Origin: Acidobacteriota bacterium
GTDB taxonomy: Bacteria; Acidobacteriota; Thermoanaerobaculia; Multivoradales; JBCCEF01
Reading direction: 5' to 3'
DNA length: 64,000 bases
Assembly (NCBI GenBank): GCA_039028635.1
Contig: JBCCHV010000011.1
Span: 1 to 64,000, forward strand
How positions within the stretch are numbered: position 1 is the first letter of the stretch; every line of letters starts with the position of its first letter. Made by a program: the position numbers and the translations under genes. Shown here piece after piece: positions 44,968-55,600 of the stretch. The notes under the pieces were generated by a model, which ran no database searches, had not been told where the DNA came from, and worked only from the letters and a program-made list of their open reading frames with translations.

Positions 44968-46593
44968 CTAAGGCTCGACCGCCCCGGGGGTACAGGTGGC
45001 CCCCCGCGGAACGCCCCGCTGGTCGGAGCCCGAGCAACCGCTCAGGCTTTCGAGGATGTTGGAGTCGCTCGGCACGACCGTCGGCGTGGGACCGCCGTGA
45101 TCCGAGAGCGGGCTGAGGGGGACGTCCTGGAAGGTCACGCCGGTGGCGCAGGCGAGCTCGTTCTGACCGCCGGCGTTGACCGCCGGCCACTGGATGTTGC
45201 CCTGACCGCCGTGGGTCCGGTTACAGCTGGTGTTCTCGAACTCGAAGACCTTTTCGTTGTCGACCACCAGGCTGCGCCGCAGGATCAGGTCGTCGCCGCC
45301 GGCGATGGCGCTGGCGAAGGAGAACTCGCCAGTATTTCCGTTGCGCACGATGGTCAAGTGGCTCAAGGTGCCGGTGATGCCGTCGGCCACCGCCATGCCC
45401 GCGCCGAGATTGCCGGTGGCGGAGTTCTCGGCCAGGGTGACGTTGGTCATGTCGAGGGTCTGGGTGCCGGGATTGGTGAACACCGTCATGCCGCCCCGGC
45501 TCTGCGACCGGTTGCCCGAGATGGTGGAGTCGTCGATCGTCGCCTGGAGACCCTGCAGATAGAGCCCGCCGGCTTGCAGGGTGCCCTCGTTGCCGTGGAT
45601 GGTGCTGCGGTCGAAGGTCATCGGACCGACGCCGTTGTTCGAGACCCGGAAGAAGCCGCCGCCGCGAGCGTTGGCGAGGTTGTTCGACAACACCGACCCG
45701 CACACCGACATGGTCTGCGAGTTGCCATCGCTGTAAACGCCGCCACCGTTGCCGCCGTTGCCGGGATTGCCGCCGGTGCCGGTGGCCCGATTGCCATCGA
45801 GGATGCTGTTGAAGAGCTCGAGATCGGCGAACAGATGCCCCAAGGCGCCACCGCTGCTGCAGCGGTTGTTCTGGAACACCGAGCCCACGATGGTGGTCGG
45901 CGTCGCGCCCCGCGAGTAGATCGCCCCGCCGGCCACGTCCTGCCCGGTCGCCGGGCCGACGTTGTCGAAGAAATTGCAGGCGATGACGCGCAGGGTGCCG
46001 AAGGAGCCGCGGTAGATCGCCGCGCCGCCGCTGTCCGTCGTCGTCCCCGGCAGACTGGCCGTGGAGCCGTTGCGGAAGGTCAGGTTCTGGACCGTCAGAG
46101 TGCGGGGCTGCTCGAAGGCCGGCCGGAAGTCGATGATCCGCGTCGTGCCGCCGCCGCTCAGGGTGATCAGGCCGCCGCCGTCGAGCACCAGATTGAAGTC
46201 GATCTCGAGCTGTGACGCCAGGGTGATGGTGTGTGGTGCCATCCCGCAGGCGAAGCGGATCGCGCCGTTGTTCGACGCCAGGGCGGCGCGCAGAGCGGCT
46301 TCCGTACAGCTACCGGGGCTGCCGGTCCCGACCGTCGTCGCGCCGCTGGTATCCACCGCGGCAATCGGCGGAGCGCAGATCATCGGAGGCACCAGCGCAC
46401 CCGCGCCGAACGCCGACGACCATCCCAGGACGGTGCCCTGCTCGAAACCGTTGACGAAGATCTCGTCGTTCAGGGAACCCTCGACGATGCCGGCAACGAT
46501 CCACGGGCCGACCATCGAGACCGCGACCATGCAAAGGAGCGCGGCGCGGCGCCGAGGCGTGCGTTGCGGTCGCTGGGCCAATCGTCGAATCAT
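44968..46593 (-). CDS. Exported right-handed beta-helix protein with choice-of-anchor-Q-like end
   Basis: 541 aa. Signal peptide about 1-37, then FVNGFEQGTVLGWSS (residues about 46-60), a variant of the DGFESG tag placed at the N-terminus instead of the end. Residues 110-480 form a parallel beta-helix (repeats such as LTVQNLTFRNGSTAS, GGALGHLFADLELFNSILDGN, DDSTISGNRSQSRGG). The C-terminus reads DQRGVPRGATCTPGAVE, which matches the closing motif of 'choice-of-anchor Q' proteins. Such proteins are usually surface-bound adhesins or polysaccharide-binding proteins; no catalytic residues were identified. Confidence 0.82.
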   Translation of the reverse strand: MIRRLAQRPQRTPRRRAALLCMVAVSMVGPWIVAGIVEGSLNDEIFVNGFEQGTVLGWSSAFGAGALVPPMICAPPIAAVDTSGATTVGTGSPGSCTEAALRAALASNNGAIRFACGMAPHTITLASQLEIDFNLVLDGGGLITLSGGGTTRIIDFRPAFEQPRTLTVQNLTFRNGSTASLPGTTTDSGGAAIYRGSFGTLRVIACNFFDNVGPATGQDVAGGAIYSRGATPTTIVGSVFQNNRCSSGGALGHLFADLELFNSILDGNRATGTGGNPGNGGNGGGVYSDGNSQTMSVCGSVLSNNLANARGGGFFRVSNNGVGPMTFDRSTIHGNEGTLQAGGLYLQGLQATIDDSTISGNRSQSRGGMTVFTNPGTQTLDMTNVTLAENSATGNLGAGMAVADGITGTLSHLTIVRNGNTGEFSFASAIAGGDDLILRRSLVVDNEKVFEFENTSCNRTHGGQGNIQWPAVNAGGQNELACATGVTFQDVPLSPLSDHGGPTPTVVPSDSNILESLSGCSGSDQRGVPRGATCTPGAVEP

Positions 46594-46797
46594 CTCGGCC
46601 TATTTCCTTCCCGGCCGCAGGATCAAGCCGGTAGAAGTCGATATTCCGAGAATCAAACTAGCATGGGCCTGCAACGATCACTGGCCGCGTTCAGCGGCCG
46701 CCATCACCGGCCGCCATCACCGGCCCGGGGCCGCCCTCAGTCGGGTCCGCGACCCCGGTCGCCGGCTTCTCCGCCCGGGGTCCGTTCCCCCGCATCC

Positions 46798-49700
46798 CTA
46801 CTCGATGATCAACGGCTGGTCCATCAGTCCCTTGAGATCTTCCGAATCTTTCTCCTTCACCTGGAAGAGAGTTTCGATCACCAACTTGCCATCGACGATT
46901 CGATAGGCATAGCCCTCGATCGAGGGATACCCCTTGGTGGTGCTCGAGGAATCGACCGAGACGTTGCCTTGACCATCGATCTTGAGATTGACTTGAATTC
47001 CGATCTCGCCGAACCAATTGACGGCGGAGAAGCCGTTGTCCGCAGTGATCGAGACGGACAGATTGTGCGAGCCGTCCTCCCCCGGAGCGATCGTCCCCTG
47101 GACATCCGTGACACCAGGGATTCCCATGATGGGACCGAAGAGCCCCACTTCGCTCACCCCAGCCTCTTCCGAAAAGAAGAGAATCTCGCCCGACTCCGGG
47201 TTCATGGTCATGCGGAGTGAGCTGCGGAAGGTGGCGTCCGGATCGTGCGGCTCGAATCCCCGGTTGTCCCCGAAGCCGAAGCCGCCGATCCGCTTCGCCG
47301 CGATGAACGACTCGACGCAGATCCCCACCCGGCCTTCGAGGAGGCCCGCCGGCACCGCGCACTTGCCGTCGGGGTCGACGAGAACCAGCGGATTGTTGAG
47401 GGAGTAGCTGTACTTGTTCCAGCTCTGGGGAGTGCTCGGCCGGCCGGAATTGATCGGATCGGCGCTGAGGAATCTGCCGAGCAACGGACCGTAGTAGCGA
47501 GCGTGAAAGTAGTCGAGACCGGCGAAGTCCCGCTCCTGGCCGGTGAACTTGAAGCGCTCCCCATCGGCGCCGGGATCGAGCTCTTCCCCGAACGGCAGAT
47601 AGGTGTGATCGGAGACCTTGCCACCGGCGCCATCGGTGATCAATTGCGGGCTCCCCAGGTGGTCGCTGTGGTAATAGCGTTCCAAGACGGGAGTGGAACC
47701 GCCGGCGAGACCCAAGGAGGCCACCAGCCGGTTGCCGTAGAGATAATCGCGCTCCGCCACCCAACCACCACCCAGTGGCCGCGAATACTCGCGCACGATC
47801 CGCTGCAGGGGATCCCGCAAGGTCCAACGCTCACTACCATCCGGCGCGATCACGGCGATGCGCTCATCGTCCACTCCGTAGACGAACCGGTAATCGCCAC
47901 TCGAGCTCACCATCCCCGCCGCGTCGTAGCTGAAAGAGAAACCGCCACCGGTCAACACTCGGCCGGCACCGTCATAGTCGAATCCGAGCAAGCGGTTGGT
48001 CGAGGCCTGGACCGGCAGGCTCCGACCGGCGAGGTTCACCAGGTTGCCGAAGCGGTCGTACCCGAAGGCCTGATCCACGCCCTCGACGCGAGCCGTCCTC
48101 AAGCGCATGGCGCGATCGTAGGTGAAAGACTGCGTCGAGCCGATGGCCTTGACGTTGCCGGACCCGTCGTAGCCGTAGGACCCGGAATCCCAGTCTTCGC
48201 CGCCGGCCACGCCGGTGGTCCACATCCTGCCGGGCCGGCCCATGCCGGAGGCATCGACGGTCACCCGGTCCGAAACGTCGTTGGCGTGCAGACGGGCCGC
48301 GACCGATCCGTGGGGGTGATAGGTCACGCTGTCGACGACTCCGGTGGAGACGCCGGCGAGGGCCGTGGTCAGCCCGACCAGACGACTCTGCTCGAATTCC
48401 GAGACCAGCCGGCGATCGGGATCCTCCTCCTCGGGGAGGAGATCCTGGAAGGGATACCACTGCTCATCCAGGTTGCCGAAGCGGTCATAGGCGAAGGCCT
48501 GGGCGACATCGAAGCCGGTGTTCGAACGGGTCCTCAGCTCGCTCAGTCGGCCTTGCGGATCTTCGTAGGCATAGGTCTCGGTGACGATCAGATGCTGGCC
48601 CGCGAGGTAGTTGTGGCGCCGCGACATCACCACCTTGCCGAGCGAGTAGTCGTCACCCCCCTGCCGGTTGTCGCGCCCGTAAAAATCTTCCGACAGCAGC
48701 CGTCCGGCGGGCTCGTCCCAAACCTGAACCAGGCGGCCGAACTCGTCATACCGGTAGCCGAGGCGATTTACGGCGTCGGTCCGGGTCCCCACCTGGCCGC
48801 GCGAATCGTAGGCCGTGAAGGACGTCTCCCCCGATTCGGGATGGCTCTCGCTGCGCATGAACCCCCGGTTGTCATAGTCGAACCGGCGCGCCTGGAAGCC
48901 GCCTCCGGGGCGGGGAATCGCCACCCGGGTCAGCCGTTCACCGACGTCGTACTCGTAGGTGGTGGTCACCGGCGTGGCGCCATCGGAGTGCTCCCGCACG
49001 GCCACCGTCCGGCCGCGGCTGTCCTGGAACAACACCGTCGACACGGAGTCTTCGATGGTCCCAATCGCGACCTTCGAGGAGGTCTCGAAGGCGTGCTCGC
49101 GATCCACCGTCAACAGCGACTCGCTGCCGTCCGGAGCCACCGTCCGCCACGGGCGCGCTAGCGGGTCGTAGTCGGAGTACACCGTCCAGCCGGCGCTCGA
49201 GGAACCGTCGGCGGCCCAGAACGGCGTCGAGGTGCGATGGAGGAGGCCGTCGGGGCCGTACTCGTGGACCGTCGACGACCACTGCCCGAGGGGGAACAGA
49301 ACCTGCTCCAGGACGTTGCGCTCGAAGCCGTCCTGCACGATCCTCTCCCGCTGGGTCTCGCCCTCGGCGGTGCGCACCAAGGTAACGATCGGCCCGCTGG
49401 TGTCGGAAGGGGGCGTCCACTGCGCCACCGTTTCGGCATCCGAGGGCGGCGTCACGCGAATCAGCCTCCCCAAGGCATCGTAGCCGAGCTCGGTCTGCAA
49501 GCCGGTGGCGTCGCGACTCTCGACCGGCCGGCCCGTATTGCGATCCACCGTCACATCCTTGAGCAAGACGGAGCCACCATGGCGACCGACCTCGGCCTCG
49601 TAGGTCCGGTAGCCGTGGATGAAGGAGCTCTCCCGCCGATGCTCCCAGGAGGCCAGCGGCAAGTCCGCCAGATCCTGATCCGGCAGCCCTGCCTGGCGAT

Positions 49701-51885
49701 CGCCGCCAAAGGTCGACACGGCGTTCAGGTTGCCCTCGGCGTCGTGCTCGAAAACGGTGACCACGTCGTTCGGCTCTCGACTGAGCGTGGAGAGAGAGCC
49801 GGTCGCCGCCCACACCCGCTGGCGCTCGAGGAATCCGGTGTCGGTGTCGAAATGAGTCTCCACCCGGCTGCCGAGACCGTTCTCCTCCGTATCGGTCACC
49901 GAAAAGGTCGACAGGACCCAGGGGTCCGTCGAGCCGAAGGGCTGAAAGGAGGCTCCGAGCTGGCCGCCGCTGGCGCCGAGGGGATATCCGAAGCCGCGAT
50001 GGGCGTTGTAGTCCCGCGTCACCACTCGCGAGCTGCCGGCGTCGTACTCTCCCGGAAAATCGCTCCAGCTCTCGGTGCGCCGGTAGTTGCCGTAGCCGTC
50101 CCAATCGCTGCGATCGGTGGTCTTGCGGTACCACTCGCCGAGATCGGCCCCGAAATAGATCGTGCCGTCGGAGGCGACGCGGGCGTTGCGATCACCGCGG
50201 TAACCGTCGCCATAGTTGACCGGCGATCCCATGTCGTAGCGCACCTGATCGACGCTGAAGGGCTTGCAGGCCTGACCCATCTCGTTGCAATCGAAGACCG
50301 CTTTCGAAACGAATCGATCGTTGTCGATCAGGCGCACCGCCTCGAGAAACTCGCGATCGAACTCCGCCCCGGCCCGCGGATCGATGCCGTGCCGGATGTA
50401 GGGCAGAAAGTGATCCTCCCAGCTCGCTCCGGTCGCCGTCGCACCGAGACCGGGCCAGATCATGTAGGGGCGAAAGATGCGATCCCCGGAGGGGGTGATC
50501 TCTTCGACGGTGAGGGTCTCGGACGCCGGTTCGAAGAAGTTGTTGTCACACTGCTCCAGGGGGTGCACGTCGCCGTTGAGGGGCGGTTGCGACTCCCAGT
50601 AGTTGTAGGCCCAGTCGGCGAGCAGGCCGACGCCGTCGTCGTTCTGATTGGTGTCCAGCGGATCGCCTCCGCCGACGTCGTAGTACCAACGGCGCCGCAC
50701 CGCCGGACTCTTGCCCCAGTAGAACGTCGGGACACCGTTGTCGCAGTGGCTTCGGATGTCCAGACTGCGGTAGTCCCAAACGATCGAGCCACCGGAAGGC
50801 AAGGTGGCCCGCTTGACCAGGCCTTGCTTGCAATCACCGTGGGTCCCGGACTCGTCCGGGAAGTTCTCGAACTGCCAGAACAGCCGCTCGCCATCGACCA
50901 TTGGCAGGTCGATGCGAGTCAGCAAAGGAACGACCCTGCGCTGCGCCGGATCGTACTCGAGCCAGGCACATCCGAGCACCAAAGCCGGCTCCTCATAGCG
51001 GAAGTTGTAGACCGCCGCCTGGTTCCCGAACCCCGGAACCACCACCTTGTGGACCTGCCGGATCGTCCGCTCCTCCACCGGCGGAACGGCGGGACTGTTC
51101 CAAGGCACGATGTACTGCGAGGAGTGGATCTCCCAGCGTCGGCCGTGCCAGTCCTCGACGATCTGCACGTCCAGACTGCCTTCCTGGTCGTAGTCGATGA
51201 TCAGGTGATTCTGGTTGTCGCCGGGACCTCCGAACTGGTTGAAGATCTTCCTCAGTTGCAGGTTGCCGTCGAAGACGTGGACCTCGCCGTTGGGAAACTC
51301 GACGTGGTAGTCGCCGTTCTCCCGCCGCATCCGCAGGTAGGTGGAATCGCGCGTGTACCAAACCTCCACCTCGGGATCTTCCGGCCCCTCCACGAAGCCG
51401 TAGAAGTAGTGACTGCCGCCGGAAGGGTCGACGTAGAGCCAGTAGATACCGTTGGTGTTGAGTGGGCGCGTCCGCGGTGGGATCAGCTCCCCCAGGTTGA
51501 GCGACCAACCCATACCGGCGCGGGATTTCCGGCTCGGGAAGGACCGCGGAACCGGACCGCTGTCCATCGGATCCTGCAGGCGGCTGCTCTCGACATCCCA
51601 GACCTTCGAGCTGTAGAACAGGTTCAGGCCGAAGCTCAGGCCACCGCCCACCTGCACCGGGACTCCGATCGGGATGTTGATGATCACGCCGCCGTTGGCG
51701 AAGTTGACGCTATCGACGGAGGTCAGCGCCTCGCGCGTCGCGCCGCGCTCCACCAGCTCGTGCTCCGGCCCGGGATCGCCCGTCGACTGGGCCGAGGCCG
51801 GTGCGCTGGCGACCGCCAGCCCAACGGCGATGGCGACACCCACGGTCGAAAACCTGGCCCTCCAAGCGGGCGAGGAGCCTCGCAT
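46798..51885 (-). CDS. RHS-repeat protein with unrecognised C-terminal tip
   Basis: 1,695 aa from 51885, which opens a signal peptide (MRGSSPAWRARFSTVGVAIAVGLAVASAPASA); upstream in-frame starts to 52020 are possible. After a beta-rich N-terminal part come many YD/RHS repeats (YDALGRLIRVTPP, YDNRGFMRSESHPESG, YDRFGNLVNLAG). The RHS core ends around 1,425-1,510 with TGQERDFAGLDYFHARYYGPLLGRFLSADP and NPLVLVDPDGK. The last ~190 residues are the variable tip (GGFGFGDNRGFEPHDPDATFRSS onward), a beta-rich domain with no toxin motif I recognise. No obvious immunity gene follows, so a structural or adhesive role is as likely as a toxin. Confidence 0.88.
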   Translation of the reverse strand: MRGSSPAWRARFSTVGVAIAVGLAVASAPASAQSTGDPGPEHELVERGATREALTSVDSVNFANGGVIINIPIGVPVQVGGGLSFGLNLFYSSKVWDVESSRLQDPMDSGPVPRSFPSRKSRAGMGWSLNLGELIPPRTRPLNTNGIYWLYVDPSGGSHYFYGFVEGPEDPEVEVWYTRDSTYLRMRRENGDYHVEFPNGEVHVFDGNLQLRKIFNQFGGPGDNQNHLIIDYDQEGSLDVQIVEDWHGRRWEIHSSQYIVPWNSPAVPPVEERTIRQVHKVVVPGFGNQAAVYNFRYEEPALVLGCAWLEYDPAQRRVVPLLTRIDLPMVDGERLFWQFENFPDESGTHGDCKQGLVKRATLPSGGSIVWDYRSLDIRSHCDNGVPTFYWGKSPAVRRRWYYDVGGGDPLDTNQNDDGVGLLADWAYNYWESQPPLNGDVHPLEQCDNNFFEPASETLTVEEITPSGDRIFRPYMIWPGLGATATGASWEDHFLPYIRHGIDPRAGAEFDREFLEAVRLIDNDRFVSKAVFDCNEMGQACKPFSVDQVRYDMGSPVNYGDGYRGDRNARVASDGTIYFGADLGEWYRKTTDRSDWDGYGNYRRTESWSDFPGEYDAGSSRVVTRDYNAHRGFGYPLGASGGQLGASFQPFGSTDPWVLSTFSVTDTEENGLGSRVETHFDTDTGFLERQRVWAATGSLSTLSREPNDVVTVFEHDAEGNLNAVSTFGGDRQAGLPDQDLADLPLASWEHRRESSFIHGYRTYEAEVGRHGGSVLLKDVTVDRNTGRPVESRDATGLQTELGYDALGRLIRVTPPSDAETVAQWTPPSDTSGPIVTLVRTAEGETQRERIVQDGFERNVLEQVLFPLGQWSSTVHEYGPDGLLHRTSTPFWAADGSSSAGWTVYSDYDPLARPWRTVAPDGSESLLTVDREHAFETSSKVAIGTIEDSVSTVLFQDSRGRTVAVREHSDGATPVTTTYEYDVGERLTRVAIPRPGGGFQARRFDYDNRGFMRSESHPESGETSFTAYDSRGQVGTRTDAVNRLGYRYDEFGRLVQVWDEPAGRLLSEDFYGRDNRQGGDDYSLGKVVMSRRHNYLAGQHLIVTETYAYEDPQGRLSELRTRSNTGFDVAQAFAYDRFGNLDEQWYPFQDLLPEEEDPDRRLVSEFEQSRLVGLTTALAGVSTGVVDSVTYHPHGSVAARLHANDVSDRVTVDASGMGRPGRMWTTGVAGGEDWDSGSYGYDGSGNVKAIGSTQSFTYDRAMRLRTARVEGVDQAFGYDRFGNLVNLAGRSLPVQASTNRLLGFDYDGAGRVLTGGGFSFSYDAAGMVSSSGDYRFVYGVDDERIAVIAPDGSERWTLRDPLQRIVREYSRPLGGGWVAERDYLYGNRLVASLGLAGGSTPVLERYYHSDHLGSPQLITDGAGGKVSDHTYLPFGEELDPGADGERFKFTGQERDFAGLDYFHARYYGPLLGRFLSADPINSGRPSTPQSWNKYSYSLNNPLVLVDPDGKCAVPAGLLEGRVGICVESFIAAKRIGGFGFGDNRGFEPHDPDATFRSSLRMTMNPESGEILFFSEEAGVSEVGLFGPIMGIPGVTDVQGTIAPGEDGSHNLSVSITADNGFSAVNWFGEIGIQVNLKIDGQGNVSVDSSSTTKGYPSIEGYAYRIVDGKLVIETLFQVKEKDSEDLKGLMDQPLIIE

Positions 51886-52063
51886 CACGGCTCGTTCCCT
51901 CTCGTCCCCGAGGGAGCTCCAAAGACAAAGCGGATTCCAAGACCTCCGGGTCGAGGCGGGCTCGGTGTATCGGTCGCGCGTTCTCATGCCACAGTCCTCC
52001 TGCTCAGGGAGAGCTTTCACCGGTTGCGACGAACACCCCTCTTCGAACTCAGCGAAGGGAGGT

Positions 52064-52615
52064 TCAGTTGTGGAACAGGTAGACCCACCGGATGAAGCAG
52101 GTGTTGGGATTACTCGAGCTGTCTCGACCGTAGACGATTCTCACCTTGACGCCGAAGGCCTCGGCGAAGAGCAGCATCTTGACCCAGCGATCGGTTGCCT
52201 CGGCCTGGGAAGACTTGGTCTTCAGGTAGGTGTCGGTGCAGCCCAGTTGATCCATGTCGCTGCGCAATTGGGGGCGCGGTGTGAAGGCCGCCTGACCGTT
52301 GTCGAAACGGATCCAGGCGCCGTAGATGTCCTCCGGCACGGCCTGGCAGTTCCCCGGCGCCAGTCCGCCGCAGTCGCCTGGATTGGCAGCCGTGCCGATG
52401 ACCGCCGTCGGCGGTTCGGGATCGGACCCTTCGCGCGCCGACTCGGAGCCTTCCAGCAGCAGCCGGTGATGCTCCTCGAGGTCCGGTTCCTGGGCGCCCG
52501 CCGGGGCGCCGCTCGGCAGGGCGAAGAGAAGCAGCACCACCGCGAGCCGCACCGCGGTGCCGCCGAGCCGTTGCACGGCAGAGCTCTGTCGAACGGGTGA
52601 TCGATTGCTCGTCAT
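52064..52615 (-). CDS. Small exported protein, possible OB-fold
   Basis: 183 aa from the ATG at 52615, eight bases after GGAG; another ATG six bases upstream is possible. Signal peptide about 15-42 (AVRLAVVLLLFALPSGAPAGA). The mature C-terminal half (GAWIRFDNGQAAFTPR ... WVKMLLFAEAFGVKVRIVYG ... NTCFIRWVYLF) resembles in outline small OB-fold subunits of bacterial toxins such as SubB/PltB, with two Cys placed to form a disulfide. This similarity is weak and judged by eye. It lies between the RHS gene and the giant Ig/PKD gene, all on one strand. Confidence 0.6.
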   Translation of the reverse strand: MTSNRSPVRQSSAVQRLGGTAVRLAVVLLLFALPSGAPAGAQEPDLEEHHRLLLEGSESAREGSDPEPPTAVIGTAANPGDCGGLAPGNCQAVPEDIYGAWIRFDNGQAAFTPRPQLRSDMDQLGCTDTYLKTKSSQAEATDRWVKMLLFAEAFGVKVRIVYGRDSSSNPNTCFIRWVYLFHN

Positions 52616-52691
52616 GATCATGTCTCCTACGGGATGGGTTCGTGGATCGAACATGGAACGCTTCCGCCCTCGTGCTGACGACCGCACCGCC

Positions 52692-55600
52692 CTAGTCGAG
52701 CCAGAGCACGAGGGCCTGACGGCGATTCAGGACCTGCACCGTCACCGCGTACTCCTCTCGACTCGGCGACAGGCTGTCGGTCACGGCCAGGGTCACTTCG
52801 AAGACCCCGTCCTCGGTCAACGGGAAGCGGTGCGTCGTCGTGGTGCCGGTGCCTTGGCTACCGTCGCCGAAGGCCCACTCGAGGCGCGGCGAGGTGACAC
52901 CGTGCAGCAGAGCCGAGCCGTCGAAGGTGCACTCGAGGCCACGGCACGAGACGGTGGGCTCGGTGGGCCCCGAGCCCGCGCCCGTCGCATCGACCTCGCG
53001 GCTGGCGAAATCCGCCTGCTCGCAAAGATCGACGACGGTCAAGGTCGCCGTGTAGATGCCCGGGGCGTACTCGTGGACGGGATTCGGTTCCGTGCTGTGG
53101 TGGCCGTCGCCGAAGTCCCAGGAGACGCCGTAGCCGCTGTCATCGCTCGACTGGTCCGTGAAGCTGCAGGTCTGGCCGGCACAGCTCACCGCGAAGCTCG
53201 CCGCCGGACGACCGTCCGGCAACACGTCGACGGTCACCAAGCCCTCGTCCTCGCTCTGGGTCCCTCCCTCGAGCAAGAGGCGATAGGAGAAGGCGTCGTC
53301 GACGGTGCAACCGTGGGGGGCGTACTCGAGGGCGAGAATCGCCCCGTCCGGGAAGGTCGCCGTCTCGATCTGCAAGTGACCCTGCGTCGGCCAGGAAGTG
53401 ATCGCCCCGATCTCGAGGTCGGCGCCGAGGGGCGCGGCATCGTTGTTCAAGAGATCGCCCGCCGACAGAACCAGCGGCCCCGGAAAGACCACCGACAGCG
53501 GATCCGGCCGGGCCTCGATGGGCCGCAGCTGTTGGCTGGACTCCGCGGTCTGCCCGAAGCTGTCGGTGACCTCCAGCTCGACGGTGTAGGTGCCGACGGA
53601 GCCGTAGTCGTGCAGGGCGGTCTGACAGCATCCGGTGGTCGAATCTCCGAAGGACCAGCGGTAGCTCAAGCCGAGACCGGTTGATGCGCCGGCGTCGAAC
53701 TGGCAAGTGAGGCCACGGCACTGGGCCGAGAAGCGCGCCACCGGCGTCGGCGGCGGCGGAATCGTCAGCGTCACCTTGCCGTTCTCGGACTCGGTCTCCG
53801 TCGGGTCGCCCTGGCGCCGGATGCGGTAGTCGAACTCCACCTCCCCGCCCAGGTACCCCGGCGGAGGCAGGTAGGTGAACACCTGGTTCACCGAGTCGAG
53901 CTCACCGACCGTCGGCGGCCCGGAGTAGCTGACCCAGGTTCCGCTGGTCGGAATGTCGTTCAGCAACAGATCCCCGTGGGGGAACGAGTAGGTCGCGGCG
54001 TAGGTCGCGAAGCCCACCGAGTCGTCATTCGCCACCAGATCGGGCGGTAGCTGGACCTTGACCAGGGCGGCCTCGGACTCCTGACCTTCGACGTCCGGGC
54101 GCTCGATGAAGTAGCTGAACTCGATCTCGCCGCCGGCGAAACCCGTCGGCGGGTCGTAGTAGAAGTACCAGTTGCCGTCACCCTCCCAGAGCACCGGCCA
54201 CATCACGCCGTCCTCGGGATCGATCCAGTCGGAGATGTAGGCATTGCCGGCCGGGATGTCGTTCGCCAGCAGGGTCGCGTGGGGAATCCAGTAGACATCC
54301 CGATAGACGTCGAAGGCCAGAGACTGCGGCGCCGCGGGGTCCGGATCCGGAACCGCCTCCAGGTCCGCCGGGAGCTGCAGCTTGACTATCGCTTCGACGG
54401 ATTCCGGCGTCGTGTTCCGGCGACGCATCCTGTAGGTGAACTCGACCTCGCCGCCGGCGAAGCCCGGCGGTGGGTCGTAGCGGAAGTACCAGGACTGGTC
54501 CTGCTCCCAGAAGCGCGGCTCGAGATCTCCCGGCGGATCGGACCACCATGAGATCTCGGTGTCCTCGTTCGGAACGTCGTTGCGCAGCAAGGCGGCATGG
54601 GAGATCCAGTAGGCGTCCTGGTAGGACCAGAAGGTCAGCGCTTCCGGCGTCTCCGGATCCGGATCCGGGTTGGCCAGCAGGTGCGCCGGAATGATCAGCT
54701 TGACCTCTGCCGAGTTCGACTCCCGGGTACCGTCGTCGGTCATCGTGTAGGTGAAGGTCACTTCACCTCCCAGGAATCCTTCCGGCGGGGTGTAGAAGAA
54801 GCACTGGAAGACGCTGCAGGACCCCATATCCAGGGACCCCACGGAGGGATTCGAGTGGTCGAGCACCCAGGTGCCCGAATTGGGCTGATCGTTCTTCAGA
54901 ACGTGGTGATGGCGCAGCCAGTACTCGCCGGTGTTGGTCGGCTTCGTAAAGGTGAACGGCCCCGGATCGCCGTCGCCGGGATCGTCCTTCGCCAGCAGCG
55001 TGACCGGCGCCTCGGACACGGTCAGCTCGGCGCCCTCGGAGGTCAGCTCTCGAATGCCGTCGAAGACCTTCACCCGGTACCACCCGGCGTGGGTCTGGGA
55101 GACCGACTCGATGGTCAAGGTCGACTCACCGCCGTCCGTCGAAACCACGTACTCGGAGCCGCTGACGTCCGAGTACGAGTCCGCAGGAGAGCTTCTCCGC
55201 TGCCACCGGAAGCTGTAATCGCCGCTTCCCCCCTCGGCGGTGACGAAGAAGCTAGGGCTCTCACCCTCGGTCGCTTGGGTGCTCTGGGGAGGGAAGATCG
55301 ACAGCGGCGGCACCGCCGTCTCCTGCTCGGCGCTCAACCGGAAGCTCGCGACCCGAGCCAGGTCGGGCAAGCCGCGGTTGTTGAAGTCGATGGCCGCGTG
55401 GTTCAGGTGCAGCTCCACTTCCGGCAGCTCGGCCAGGGCCAGCACGCGAACGCCGTTCACCCACGCCGAGACGCGCTCGTTCGCCGTGTCGTACTCGAGG
55501 GTCAGCCGGTTCGTCCCGCCGGGGAAGAAGTCGCACCCGAGGTCGACGCAGTGGCCTGACAACAGCTCATACTGTGTCCCTTGGACATGGACCGCCACGT

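Noticed and set aside
46798-51885. RHS gene as part of a complete toxin-immunity locus
   Set aside because: No small soluble gene follows, and the adjacent genes encode exported proteins.
49237-52095. A 952-codon open frame on the plus strand
   Set aside because: Antisense to the RHS gene, which has repeated YD motifs and a core domain.
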